From NCBI RefSeq assembly GCF_018889955.1, contig NZ_CP076545.1, positions 992,001 through 1,056,000 on the forward strand: a stretch of 64,000 nucleotides of DNA, read 5' to 3'. Both the position numbers and the translations under genes were made by a program. This stretch comes from Collinsella sp. zg1085 (GTDB taxonomy: Bacteria > Actinomycetota > Coriobacteriia > Coriobacteriales > Coriobacteriaceae). Shown in pieces: positions 19,036 through 27,625 of this stretch (within the stretch, counting starts at the first letter, position 1; every line of letters begins with the position of its first letter). The notes below the pieces were generated by a model. It did not search any database. It saw nothing but the letters and a program-made list of their open reading frames with translations, and was not told the DNA's origin.

Positions 19036-20667
19036 CTATACACCCGCAGCCTCATCAAGTAACTTACGTGCATGAGCACAGGAGAGCTCTGAAACCTCAC
19101 CTGAGAGCATGCGGGCAATCTCTTGAACCCGCTCCTCATAGTCAAGCTCAGTGAGTGTGGTAACAGGGAGGTCTCCTTCGTGTTTTTGCACGAGGAGATG
19201 TTTTTCAGCCATGACAGCAATTTGTGCAAGATGCGTGACAACCAGCACCTGATGTGTGCATGCGAGGTTTTTTATAACGCGGGCTAGTGAGCGTGCAACA
19301 GCTCCGCCAACACCGGCATCAACCTCATCAAACACCAGCGTATCAACCTTATCAGCAGCACCTAAAACCAGTTTGGCGGCCAAAAGAACACGAGAAAGCT
19401 CACCGCCCGATGCAATGCGGCGCAAGGGGCGCGGGGTTAAACCGGCACCTGACCGATATAAAAACTCACCTGTCGCAGCACCCATACGAGTCCACGACGA
19501 GCGCGGCAATTCACGACTCTCCCATACCAGCTCCGCCGAAGCCATCTCAAGGCTTTGCATATGAGTCTGGACTGCGCGGCAAAAGCGCGGGGCAAGTTTG
19601 TTACGCAACAAGGTGAGCTTACGGGCTGCTGTTGCAAGTTCAGCCTCTGCTTCATCAACGGCCAATTGTGCGCGACTGAGCTCTTGATCGCGATTCTCAC
19701 AAAGCCGTAGCAATTCAGCTGCCTGAGCTCGCTTTTGAAATACATCATCCATGGTAGGGCCAAAGCTGCGCATAAGGCCTTTCAGCTCCGACGCACGCTC
19801 CTGTGCACGTGCTAGGGCAGCTGGGTCAAAATCTATGGCATCGCGGTATCTGCTCAAATCGCTAACAACATCTTCTACCGAGATTGCAGCCTCGGTAAGG
19901 GTATCAACAAAAGCCTGCAGGCTGCTATCCACACGCGCCATACGCGTGAGTTCAGCAAGCGCACTCTGAAGTGCATCAAGCGCACCATTCTCTTCTTGAA
20001 GCGCTGCACGTGCATCTTCAGCGCACATAATCAGGCTTTCAGCATGTTCTACACGAGGTAATAGCTCTTCAAGCTCTTCAAGTTCTCCCGGTTGAGGTTG
20101 TACCTCATCAATGCGCTCCACGCTAAACCGTGCATCTTCAAGATGGGCACCCTCGGTTTGTACACGTTCTTGAAGCTCTTGATAGGCAGCAGCTGCATCC
20201 TCGGCCTTTTTTAGGGCTTCCTGATAGGCTGCAAGCACACCAGCAATCTGCTCGTGTCCCCATGCATCAACCATAGCCACGTGCTGGCGCATATCAAGCA
20301 AGCCATGTTGGTCATGCTGTCCGCACAAATCAAGCATGCCATGCATGCGATCAGACAACTCACCAACACTAGACGCTGCTCCATCGATACGAATACGGCT
20401 TCGCCCATCTGCGCCAATGCGGCGCTCAACCACCATGCCCTCAGTATCGTGCTCATTCACAAAAAAGCGACCACGTACCTGCGCTGAGCTAGCACCCTCA
20501 CGCACCCAACTTGCGTCGGCACGCTCACCCATCATGAGCTTTAAGGCAGATAACAGCGCTGTTTTACCTGCACCTGTCTCACCCGTAAGCACCGTTAAAC
20601 CAGCTCCGGGAGTTAGAGTTGCCTGAACAATGAGAGCAAGGTTTTCAACGTACATCTCATCAATCAT
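19036..20667 (-). CDS. recN: DNA repair protein RecN (SMC-like ATPase)
   Basis: 543 residues. It has Walker A GETGAGKTALL near 29, long coiled-coil arms (about 150-370), the ABC signature SGGELSRVLLA near 415 and Walker B LVFDEVDAGVGG near 445. RecN gathers double-strand break ends before RecA-dependent repair. The start is ATG at 20667 after GGGAGG. It is the last gene of the nusB-xseB-tlyA-nadK-recN run, an order shared by many Gram-positive bacteria. Confidence 0.95.
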   Translation of the reverse strand: MIDEMYVENLALIVQATLTPGAGLTVLTGETGAGKTALLSALKLMMGERADASWVREGASSAQVRGRFFVNEHDTEGMVVERRIGADGRSRIRIDGAASSVGELSDRMHGMLDLCGQHDQHGLLDMRQHVAMVDAWGHEQIAGVLAAYQEALKKAEDAAAAYQELQERVQTEGAHLEDARFSVERIDEVQPQPGELEELEELLPRVEHAESLIMCAEDARAALQEENGALDALQSALAELTRMARVDSSLQAFVDTLTEAAISVEDVVSDLSRYRDAIDFDPAALARAQERASELKGLMRSFGPTMDDVFQKRAQAAELLRLCENRDQELSRAQLAVDEAEAELATAARKLTLLRNKLAPRFCRAVQTHMQSLEMASAELVWESRELPRSSWTRMGAATGEFLYRSGAGLTPRPLRRIASGGELSRVLLAAKLVLGAADKVDTLVFDEVDAGVGGAVARSLARVIKNLACTHQVLVVTHLAQIAVMAEKHLLVQKHEGDLPVTTLTELDYEERVQEIARMLSGEVSELSCAHARKLLDEAAGV

Positions 20668-20728
20668 TCGATAGACCTCCCGTTCTTACAAAGCATCATC
20701 TGAGCATATACCATGTGCAATTTGTTAT

Positions 20729-21589
20729 TTAGCCTCTTCGAGCACCGTAAAATACCCTAGAAATGCTGGCATAAAAACTCTCTGGACCATACCATAATAG
20801 GCATACATCATAGTCACCGCGCTTTACCACCACGCGCTCAAGCTGACCAGGCACTTCAAGAAACTGACCATCGATTGCAACCTCAGGAATTGAAGGCCGG
20901 TCTTTTGAAATCTCAATTTCAATCACATCAGAGGCTGAGGTTATAAAGGCACGAGCTTGAATAGTATGAGGTGCAATGGGCACACAAATCATACCGGTAT
21001 AGTCTGGGCTTACAATGGGGCCTCCTGCCGAGAGTGCATACCCAGTTGAACCAGTTGCTGTTGAAACAACAACCCCATCACCACGCAAGCGGTCAATATA
21101 GTTTCCCGAAACCTCCATCTTAAATGCTACCATCTCAGCATGAGAGCCCCGGGTAAGTGCCATGTCGTTAAGGGCATGCGCACGCGTAACGTGTGTGGTA
21201 CCGGTATCATCAATAGAGTATGCAGCGCAAGCAAGCGTTGAGCGGCGGCTGAGCTGCATCTCACCAGACAGCGCATCGCTTACTACACTTCTCACGTCTT
21301 GCACAAGAGGACTTGCAGCGGTTAAAAATCCAAGGTGCCCGTATGCAAGCCCCAAAATGGGAATCTCACGATTTCCTACAAGATGCACCGCACGCAAAAG
21401 CGTGCCATCGCCTCCCAAGCTCACAACCAAATCAGCCCCATCGATATGAGGAGGGAGCTGCGTAGACAGGCGGTTATCAGGAGCCCACACAACATTGTAG
21501 CCTTGATCGGTCAGCCAGCTATCAAGGGCGCGTGTATCATCAATCGCCTCTTGCTTGTAACAGTTTGGTACGAGAAACACCTTCTTCAT
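20729..21589 (-). CDS. nadK: NAD kinase
   Basis: 286 residues from ATG at 21589, which overlaps the tlyA stop as ATGA. An in-frame extension to 21670 has no ribosome site and reads through tlyA. Motifs are SLGGDGTLLRAVH near residue 55, NDMALTRG, and the glycine-rich GDGVVVSTATGSTGYALSAGGP. It phosphorylates NAD to NADP and is essential in most bacteria. Translational coupling to tlyA is likely. Confidence 0.95.
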   Translation of the reverse strand: MKKVFLVPNCYKQEAIDDTRALDSWLTDQGYNVVWAPDNRLSTQLPPHIDGADLVVSLGGDGTLLRAVHLVGNREIPILGLAYGHLGFLTAASPLVQDVRSVVSDALSGEMQLSRRSTLACAAYSIDDTGTTHVTRAHALNDMALTRGSHAEMVAFKMEVSGNYIDRLRGDGVVVSTATGSTGYALSAGGPIVSPDYTGMICVPIAPHTIQARAFITSASDVIEIEISKDRPSIPEVAIDGQFLEVPGQLERVVVKRGDYDVCLLWYGPESFYASISRVFYGARRG

Positions 21590-22380
21590 AGCTGCTTCCC
21601 CTTTTCTATTAATTGACTTACACGCGCACAGACGGCATCGGCACTTAGATGAGCCTGACAGCTCCCCCATAAGAAATACTCGCGATTACCCTTTGCACCT
21701 AAAATGGGCGAAACACAGATGTCCATAGGAATCAGTCCTGCATCAACAAAGCTATTGATAACACGGGCAAGTACCGTATGCCAAACATGCGGGTCGCGAA
21801 TAACGCCACCTATGCCAACCTCGTGCACTTCTGCCTCAAATTGAGGTTTAACCAGCGTAACAAATATTCCCGCATCTGAAAGAAGTTCACATACCGCTGG
21901 CAAAATAGTGCTTATACGTGTAAACGAAACGTCACATACGGCAAAGTCAATATCGTGATAGCCAAGCGTAGGCACCGTGCGAATATTGGTTTTCTCAAGC
22001 AGGATAACCCGCTCATCATTGCGCAAATTCCAGTCAAACTGAGCCTTGCCCACATCAACCGCAATAACTGAGCGCGCTCCCCGCTTAAGAAGGCAATCGG
22101 TAAAACCACCAGTTGAGCAACCTATATCAAGGCAGTTCATACCGGCAGGACTCAAGCCAAAGCCATCGAGTGCACCTTCCAGTTTAAGACCACCGCGGCC
22201 TACATATGGAAGCTTGGTTTTAACATGAAGTGACAAACCCGGACGCACAAGCATGCCAGCCGAGCTTAAACGCTCGCCCTCAGCAGAAACAGAGCCTGCA
22301 AGAATAAGCCGAAGTGCCTGCGCTCGGTCTCGACAGATGCCTTGCGCTACCAGCTCATCATCCAAGCGAACCCGCGCCAT
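21586..22380 (-). CDS. tlyA: TlyA family rRNA (cytidine-2'-O)-methyltransferase
   Basis: 264 residues. An S4 RNA-binding domain covers about residues 1-62 and a Rossmann methyltransferase follows, with the SAM motif CLDIGCSTGGFTDCLL near 85 and CDVSFTRIS near 150. Family members 2'-O-methylate rRNA; in mycobacteria loss gives capreomycin resistance. Older annotations call it hemolysin A. It overlaps xseB by one base (TAATG) and nadK by four. Confidence 0.93.
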   Translation of the reverse strand: MARVRLDDELVAQGICRDRAQALRLILAGSVSAEGERLSSAGMLVRPGLSLHVKTKLPYVGRGGLKLEGALDGFGLSPAGMNCLDIGCSTGGFTDCLLKRGARSVIAVDVGKAQFDWNLRNDERVILLEKTNIRTVPTLGYHDIDFAVCDVSFTRISTILPAVCELLSDAGIFVTLVKPQFEAEVHEVGIGGVIRDPHVWHTVLARVINSFVDAGLIPMDICVSPILGAKGNREYFLWGSCQAHLSADAVCARVSQLIEKGKQL

Positions 22381-22724
22381 TATGCAGGTAAATCCGTTGC
22401 CTGTGACGCTACATGAGACGTCTTTTGGGCTTCTTCTGCAGCATCAGAGCTTGATAAGGTGTCTGTTTCTGTCAACTGTGAATCAGTTTCTGAGAGCTGC
22501 TCATTGCCTGTAGATGCATCTTCTTTAGCAATAAGCAAATCAGCCTCACGCGGCGATAGCTCAAACTGATCAACCAACTCGACAGCTTCAGAACCCAAAC
22601 TGATAGCCTCATCAAACAAATCAAGGGAGCGCTCAAGTGAAGTATCTTTTGAGCGCACACTTGAAACAATCTCATCAAGGCGCTCAGTAATGTCATCAAA
22701 GCTACGTGAAGCACGGTTACTCAT
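22380..22724 (-). CDS. xseB: Exodeoxyribonuclease VII small subunit with acidic Ser/Thr-rich tail
   Basis: 114 residues from ATG at 22724 (AAGG nine bases upstream, overlapping the nusB stop as ATGAGTAA). Residues 4-62 match the XseB helical hairpin: FDDITERLDEIVSSVRS, then LERSLDLFDEAISLGSEAVE. Typical XseB is 65-80 residues; here some 45 extra residues rich in Ser, Thr, Glu, Asp and Gln follow. Translation of this tail is supported by the overlapping tlyA start directly after its stop. The large subunit gene xseA, its usual partner, is not in the window. Confidence 0.85.
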   Translation of the reverse strand: MSNRASRSFDDITERLDEIVSSVRSKDTSLERSLDLFDEAISLGSEAVELVDQFELSPREADLLIAKEDASTGNEQLSETDSQLTETDTLSSSDAAEEAQKTSHVASQATDLPA

Positions 22725-23211
22725 GTATGTCATCCTTATTGAGCGGTGTTGCCTCATCTACAGCATCAGCATGCCACAAATCCTCAAGCTGAATAGCTCC
22801 AGCTACCTTGCCAAGAATGCCATTAACAAAGCGTGAAGACTCATCGGTACCATATGCCTTTGCAAGCTCTACCGCTTCGTTGATAACCACCGCATCATCA
22901 AGACGGTCTGCATTCTCAAGAAAGCGAAGCTCATATACCGCCAATCGCAAAAGATTGCGGTCGGCACCTGGCATCCTCTCAAGCGTCCAATTTTCTGACA
23001 CCGCACGCAGAGCAGCATCAATACGCACGCGCGCTTCCCAGCAACCACGTGCAAGTGTCTCGGCATACGCTTCAAGCGGACCTGTTGAGAGCAGATAATC
23101 GCCATCAAGCACCTTCTCAACGCTTAATTGTTGAGCTTCTGCCTGAAACATCAGTTGCAATGCCTGACTTCGCGCCTTACTACGCCCACGCTCTACTCTA
23201 TGAGATGCCAC
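22717..23211 (-). CDS. nusB: Transcription antitermination factor NusB
   Basis: 164 residues, all-helical NusB fold. It shows the N-terminal RSKARSQALQLMFQAE, the central VRIDAALRAVSENWTLERM and the C-terminal DDAVVINEAVELAKAYGTDESSRFVNGILG signature region. With NusE it binds boxA RNA and promotes rRNA antitermination. The start is GTG at 23211, with the AAGGAG of its ribosome site forming the end of the upstream asp23 gene. Confidence 0.95.
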   Translation of the reverse strand: MASHRVERGRSKARSQALQLMFQAEAQQLSVEKVLDGDYLLSTGPLEAYAETLARGCWEARVRIDAALRAVSENWTLERMPGADRNLLRLAVYELRFLENADRLDDAVVINEAVELAKAYGTDESSRFVNGILGKVAGAIQLEDLWHADAVDEATPLNKDDIHE

Positions 23212-23214
23212 CGA

Positions 23215-23574
23215 TTACTCCTTGGGAAAGACAAGGCCATCGATGCAGACATGCACCGCCGCCACCCGAACGCCAACCTGTGCATCAATAGCACGCACAA
23301 CCGTATCGCGCACTTCTTGCGCCAAATCCTTAAAGGAGTAGCCAAAAAAGACAACCAAATGAGTGGTAATCTCAAGGGCATCATCAACAACTTGCGTCTC
23401 AACAGCAGGACCCACACTCAGCGACTTTGCCGAAAACATTGACACCAAATTAGACGCTAGGTCTTTTTGACCAACCGAGGCAACACCTTGCACTTCTTCA
23501 ACTGCGCGAATAACCAGTGCTGCTAGCACCTCGGGGGCAATACCCATTCCCTCAATTGTAATCTCTTGCGACAT
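23215..23574 (-). CDS. Asp23/Gls24 family envelope stress protein
   Basis: 119 residues from ATG at 23574 (AGGAG six bases upstream); the frame is open farther but lacks a ribosome site. It matches the Asp23/Gls24/AmaP-associated family (ISPEVLAALV-type start, then GVASVGQKD, and VVFFGYSFKDLAQEV toward the end). Members are small soluble proteins that coat the inner membrane in some Firmicutes and respond to alkaline or envelope stress. The efp-asp23-nusB order is widespread. Confidence 0.88.
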   Translation of the reverse strand: MSQEITIEGMGIAPEVLAALVIRAVEEVQGVASVGQKDLASNLVSMFSAKSLSVGPAVETQVVDDALEITTHLVVFFGYSFKDLAQEVRDTVVRAIDAQVGVRVAAVHVCIDGLVFPKE

Positions 23575-23616
23575 AGCTACTCCTGAATTCGATACGTATA
23601 CCTGCGCACACAACTC

Positions 23617-24180
23617 TTAAGCACGCGATACAAACTCTCCCGTGCGCGTATCTACCTTGATTTGCTCGCCCTCATTGAGATACATTGGCACCTGAACCTC
23701 GGCACCGGTATCAATCGTTGCTGGCTTATAGGCGCCCTGAACTGTATCGCCTTTTGCACCAGGAACTGTCTCGGTTACGGTTGCAATAATAAACATAGGC
23801 GGATTAACACCCATAAGCTCGGTGTCGGCATACAACAGCTGGCAGGTGTCGTTCTCGCGTAACCACTTTGAATTAGCGCCAACCATATCCTCCGGCACAG
23901 GAATCTGCTCATAGCTCTCATTGTCCATGAAAATATAATCATTGCCGTCGTTATAAAGATACTGCATTTCTTTAGTAATAAGCTGCACGCTTTCAAACTT
24001 CGTGCCAGCGTTGCAGGTATTTTCAACCACACGCCCCGTTTTGATGTCGCGGGTCTTATAGCGCACAAATGCGCCACCCTTACCAGGTTTTACATGCTGA
24101 AACTCAACGATGGTATAAATCTTATCTTTAATTTTGAGACCCATACCATTCTTGAAGTCTGCTGTGGAGATAGATGCCAT
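23617..24180 (-). CDS. efp: Translation elongation factor P
   Basis: 187 residues, standard three-barrel EF-P. The tip loop reads KPGKGGAFVR around residue 34, with a Lys at the usual modified position. It relieves ribosome stalling at polyproline. ATG at 24180 follows AAAGG. It is preceded by a proline peptidase gene, a common pairing. Confidence 0.96.
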   Translation of the reverse strand: MASISTADFKNGMGLKIKDKIYTIVEFQHVKPGKGGAFVRYKTRDIKTGRVVENTCNAGTKFESVQLITKEMQYLYNDGNDYIFMDNESYEQIPVPEDMVGANSKWLRENDTCQLLYADTELMGVNPPMFIIATVTETVPGAKGDTVQGAYKPATIDTGAEVQVPMYLNEGEQIKVDTRTGEFVSRA

Positions 24181-24253
24181 GGCATACCTTTCTATGTAAC
24201 ACGATATTGCGTGTGTGTCGCTAACCGATATATTATAACGAATTTTGATACGC

Positions 24254-25399
24254 TTAGCAGTCTATGACGCATAGCTCATGCGTGCTTTGCGTGAAGGGTT
24301 CATAGCCCTTCTCGGTAACAACACCAAAATCCTCAAGACGAACGCCCCCAATGCCCGGCAGATAAATGCCTGGTTCGACGGTTATCACTGAGCCCGCCTC
24401 AATGATGTTTTTCACGCGCCCAAACACGGGCAACTCATGAATATCAATACCCACACCATGTCCAAGACCATGTCCATAATGCTCACCATAGCCTGCCTGA
24501 GCGATTAACGAACGCGAAAGCTCGTGAATATCGTTGCCCTCAACGCCTGCTTTGATGGCACGCGCGCACTCCTCATGCGTATGGCGCACAATGTCATAGA
24601 TTTCTCTCTGCTGGTCGCTGGGTTTGCCAAGCACAACAACGCGGGTCATATCAGAGCGATAATCTTTATAGCTCGCGCCGTAATCCATAAGAACAAAGTC
24701 GCCTTTTTGAGCAATATACTCGCTTGGAATAGCGTGAGGATTTGCTGAGTTAGGACCTGCCGCCACAATTGATGCAAAGGCCAAACCGTCTGCTCCCGCC
24801 TCAAACATAAAGCGCTCAAGCTCGGTACGAATATGCTTTTCAGACATGCCGGGTTGAATGTAGGTGCACATATGCTCAAAAGCAGCATCGGTGATTGACT
24901 GAGCATGACGCATAAGCGCAAGCTCTTCTTCATCTTTAATCGCGCGCATGCGACGCAAATCAGCATGCATGAGCGGCAAAGAAACTGCCAACGAGCGGTC
25001 CTCAAGTGCGCGCACTAAACCCTGATGAAAACTCAGTTGCATATCATCTTCAATGCCCAGAGTTGTGGTATGTGTCTCACAAACGCGCTTTGCAACCCAC
25101 TCAGGAATCGCTTGAGCATCCATGTCTAGTACCCAAGGATGCTCTGGTGCAAGCCTTTCTTCAAAGCTATTAATGTAGCGCGAATCGGTGTGAAGCCAAG
25201 AGCCATCTGCGGTAATAAAAGCAGCATGCGGATACTCACCCGTAAAGTCAAACACACCCGTGGCTCCGGTAAGCCATCGAAGATTTGCCTCATCACGGAT
25301 AAGCACCGCATCATAGGAGCGCTGCTCCATAAGCTGGCGCACGTTAGCCAAGCGCTGAGCTATGCCCGAGCGGGGTGCCGCATTAGTTTTGGTATCCAT
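24254..25399 (-). CDS. pepP: Xaa-Pro aminopeptidase / M24B family metallopeptidase
   Basis: 381 residues from ATG at 25399 (GAGAGGA six bases upstream); an in-frame GTG at 25414 lacks spacing. A creatinase-like N-domain (about 1-135) is followed by the pita-bread domain. Metal ligands are seen as LMDYGASYKDYRSDMTR (two Asp), HGLGHGVGIDIHELP (His), VEPGIYLPG (Glu) and VRLEDFG (Glu). It removes N-terminal residues before proline. Whether it acts as PepP or the dipeptidase PepQ cannot be settled here. Confidence 0.9.
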   Translation of the reverse strand: MDTKTNAAPRSGIAQRLANVRQLMEQRSYDAVLIRDEANLRWLTGATGVFDFTGEYPHAAFITADGSWLHTDSRYINSFEERLAPEHPWVLDMDAQAIPEWVAKRVCETHTTTLGIEDDMQLSFHQGLVRALEDRSLAVSLPLMHADLRRMRAIKDEEELALMRHAQSITDAAFEHMCTYIQPGMSEKHIRTELERFMFEAGADGLAFASIVAAGPNSANPHAIPSEYIAQKGDFVLMDYGASYKDYRSDMTRVVVLGKPSDQQREIYDIVRHTHEECARAIKAGVEGNDIHELSRSLIAQAGYGEHYGHGLGHGVGIDIHELPVFGRVKNIIEAGSVITVEPGIYLPGIGGVRLEDFGVVTEKGYEPFTQSTHELCVIDC

Positions 25400-25466
25400 A
25401 TATGTTCCTCTCACATAGTTTATAAAACAACTGAGCTGTGTTCATACTACCCGACCAAGGTCAGAA

Positions 25467-26573
25467 TTATTGTGCAGGCTCCAAAGACTCAGCTCGGCTC
25501 TTAAGATATGCACGAGCATGCCGCTCAAGCAGCTCCTCATCAACCACGCTCAAACGAATTGACCCAATCATTTGAGGTAAGGCAAATAGCAACCGATTTG
25601 ACCGCTGAAAACGCGTGCGTTTAATTGCAGATAAGAAGGCATCTACCTCAACAGTAAAGGAAGGCTCTTCAATGCCCACGGCCCAAATCCTATCATCAAC
25701 GGCAAACATGTCATCCGCTTCAAAGCGACCAGCTTCCACTGCAAGACGAGCTTCAAAGCGCATACCCTCAGCAAGACACTGTGTGTAAGAAAACTCAGAC
25801 CCTACTAATGATTGTAGGGCGCGCGCAGTTGTCACGCCAAATAAAGGTGCAGATTGCGCCGAGGGACTAGGCGATTTAACCGCCGCCAAACGTGCTCCTT
25901 GAGCTGCACACAAAGCGTCTACGAGAGCAATTTCTTCGCCTTGCATAATCTGCTCAAGCTGTGCTTCGAGACGATTCCACGCGTGCTTGCTATCCATCAA
26001 CGCCGAGCTTATTAGCTCAAGGTAGCCAAGTTGCAAACTCTCAGGCGTGGCCTCTTGTATAAAGTCAAGATTTGCTACAACTAAATCTGGGTGGGCATGC
26101 AGCCAAAGCATCTCAGCGTGTTTACTTGTTGCTAAACCACGCATTTGTGTGGCAGAGCACACCATAGCATCCAAAGTAGTGGGAACAAGTGCGAGCGCCA
26201 CGCCACCGCACCAGTGAGGAGCACAATAGCTAGCAAGGCTGCATATATCCATGTTGCCCAAAGCCACAACAACATCATCTGCTGTAATGTTGTACTCATC
26301 AAGGTGCTCAAACAGTGCGTGGGCAACACTCAGATTGAATGGTGCTTCGCCTTCAGAAAGCACAACATCAAATACCTGAAAACCAGCGTCGATAAGAGCG
26401 CGTTGAGCTAGTACGCCCGCCTCAGCTTGGTGGGATTGTCCCATTAAAAGAAGTGCGCGCTTTGGCGTACCCACAATACTTTGCACAAGAGACCCAAGCT
26501 CAACAAGAGCATCTGGACCTACCCGATAATCACAGCTCATCTCAGCAAAATTTATGAGCTTACGACGAATCAC
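25467..26573 (-). CDS. Degenerate AroB-like protein (probably not catalytic)
   Basis: 368 residues, the same length as the active AroB at 12420-13526 and alignable along its length, but the active site is lost. The NAD-binding GGGVVGDLTG becomes GNMDICSLAS. The substrate site VDSSVGGKT becomes VCSATQMRG after a preserved PTTLDAM. The zinc-ligand segment NLGHTIGHA becomes FGVTTARAL, and LGHGS becomes YTQCL. It starts at GTG 26573, overlapping the aroK stop by four bases. The frame is intact with no stop, so it seems to be maintained. Its locus (aroK-aroB-pepP-efp) is where actinobacteria normally keep the real aroB. Confidence 0.8.
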   Translation of the reverse strand: MIRRKLINFAEMSCDYRVGPDALVELGSLVQSIVGTPKRALLLMGQSHQAEAGVLAQRALIDAGFQVFDVVLSEGEAPFNLSVAHALFEHLDEYNITADDVVVALGNMDICSLASYCAPHWCGGVALALVPTTLDAMVCSATQMRGLATSKHAEMLWLHAHPDLVVANLDFIQEATPESLQLGYLELISSALMDSKHAWNRLEAQLEQIMQGEEIALVDALCAAQGARLAAVKSPSPSAQSAPLFGVTTARALQSLVGSEFSYTQCLAEGMRFEARLAVEAGRFEADDMFAVDDRIWAVGIEEPSFTVEVDAFLSAIKRTRFQRSNRLLFALPQMIGSIRLSVVDEELLERHARAYLKSRAESLEPAQ

Positions 26574-27121
26574 AATAAATCACGCTCCAATAACAGCTCG
26601 GCAACCTCATAAGCAACGCGCGTAAATGACTTCCTACGAATATCTATTGTCATATCTGCCACTGCCTGATAGCGCGGCAAACGATGCCAAAAGAGCTCAC
26701 GTGCATGATTGACCGATTGAAAATCGGGACGTGTATCAGCACGACGAATTTGGCGCAAAGAATCTTCCAAGTCACCGTCGAGATGAACCACATAGCCCAT
26801 ATCACGCATAAGCTCTATATTCTGCTCTGTCTCGATAATACCGCCACCACACGACACCAACAGTGACTGCTCAAGCGCTAAGTCTTGCAAAATAGCCGTT
26901 TCATAGCGACGAAACGCTGACTCCCCTTCGGATGCAAAAATCTGCGTAACGCTCATACCCTGTTGACGTTCAACCAAGCGGTCAGTGTCAACATAGCGCC
27001 GATGAAACATGCGTCCAAGATTTTTGGCAAGTGTAGACTTGCCCGCTCCCAAAAAGCCAACAAAAAAGATATGGTCACAGGTCTTACGTGGCAGACTTTG
27101 TTTAGAATCGAGCTCAGGCAT
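26570..27121 (-). CDS. aroK: Shikimate kinase (stand-alone copy)
   Basis: 183 residues from ATG at 27121; a GTG at 27127 directly after the yqeG stop is an alternative. Motifs are Walker A GFLGAGKSTLAKNLG near 22, the shikimate-binding DTDRLVE, GESAFRRYE and CGGGIIE, all intact. It phosphorylates shikimate. A second kinase domain is fused to AroE at 17267-18553. Here the partner gene is the degenerate AroB-like protein, overlapped by four bases. Confidence 0.92.
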   Translation of the reverse strand: MPELDSKQSLPRKTCDHIFFVGFLGAGKSTLAKNLGRMFHRRYVDTDRLVERQQGMSVTQIFASEGESAFRRYETAILQDLALEQSLLVSCGGGIIETEQNIELMRDMGYVVHLDGDLEDSLRQIRRADTRPDFQSVNHARELFWHRLPRYQAVADMTIDIRRKSFTRVAYEVAELLLERDLL

Positions 27122-27127
27122 ACCCAC

Positions 27128-27625
27128 TTATTCCTCACACGGAATATGCGCAAGTGCTGCCCGCTCAAAGATGCGCAACACGTGCGTATACCACATATCA
27201 GTCTGCGCTTGCGGCTTAACTAAAATGGTATATGCACCCGCCAAATTGCCTGACCATACATCGGTATACAGCTGATCACCAATCATAACAGCCTCTGCAG
27301 GTAAAACGTCCAAGTGCTTACAAGCGCGTTTCAGGGCAAACGGTAAGGGCTTGAGCGCATTGCATATATAACCCATGTCAAGCTCATGGGCAGAGCGTGC
27401 TACCTCACGTCGATGTATATTATTTGACACCATATAGAGCTTGATTCCAAGTGCACGCGCCTCATGAAGCCACGCAACTACACTTTGAGGCGCACATCGG
27501 CAATCAAGAGGCACGAGGGTATTATCGCGGTCAAGCAAAATTGCACGAATCCCGCGTGCTTTGAGCTCATGCAGGTTAATCTTCTCAACAGATGCAACAT
27601 AGCGATGTGGCGCAAAGATACTCAT
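27128..27625 (-). CDS. YqeG family HAD-IIIA phosphatase
   Basis: 165 residues. The HAD nucleophile motif is LLDRDNTLVPLD near residue 31 and the motif IV region is IGDQLYTDVW near 117. This matches the YqeG/GEP4-like phosphatase family; the mitochondrial relative dephosphorylates phosphatidylglycerophosphate, but the bacterial substrate is not settled. ATG at 27625 overlaps the mltG stop by four bases. Confidence 0.88.
   Translation of the reverse strand: MSIFAPHRYVASVEKINLHELKARGIRAILLDRDNTLVPLDCRCAPQSVVAWLHEARALGIKLYMVSNNIHRREVARSAHELDMGYICNALKPLPFALKRACKHLDVLPAEAVMIGDQLYTDVWSGNLAGAYTILVKPQAQTDMWYTHVLRIFERAALAHIPCEE

Noticed and set aside
22717-22757. Longer XseB start at 22757 or 22733
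   Set aside because: Neither has a ribosome site with workable spacing; ATG at 22724 does.
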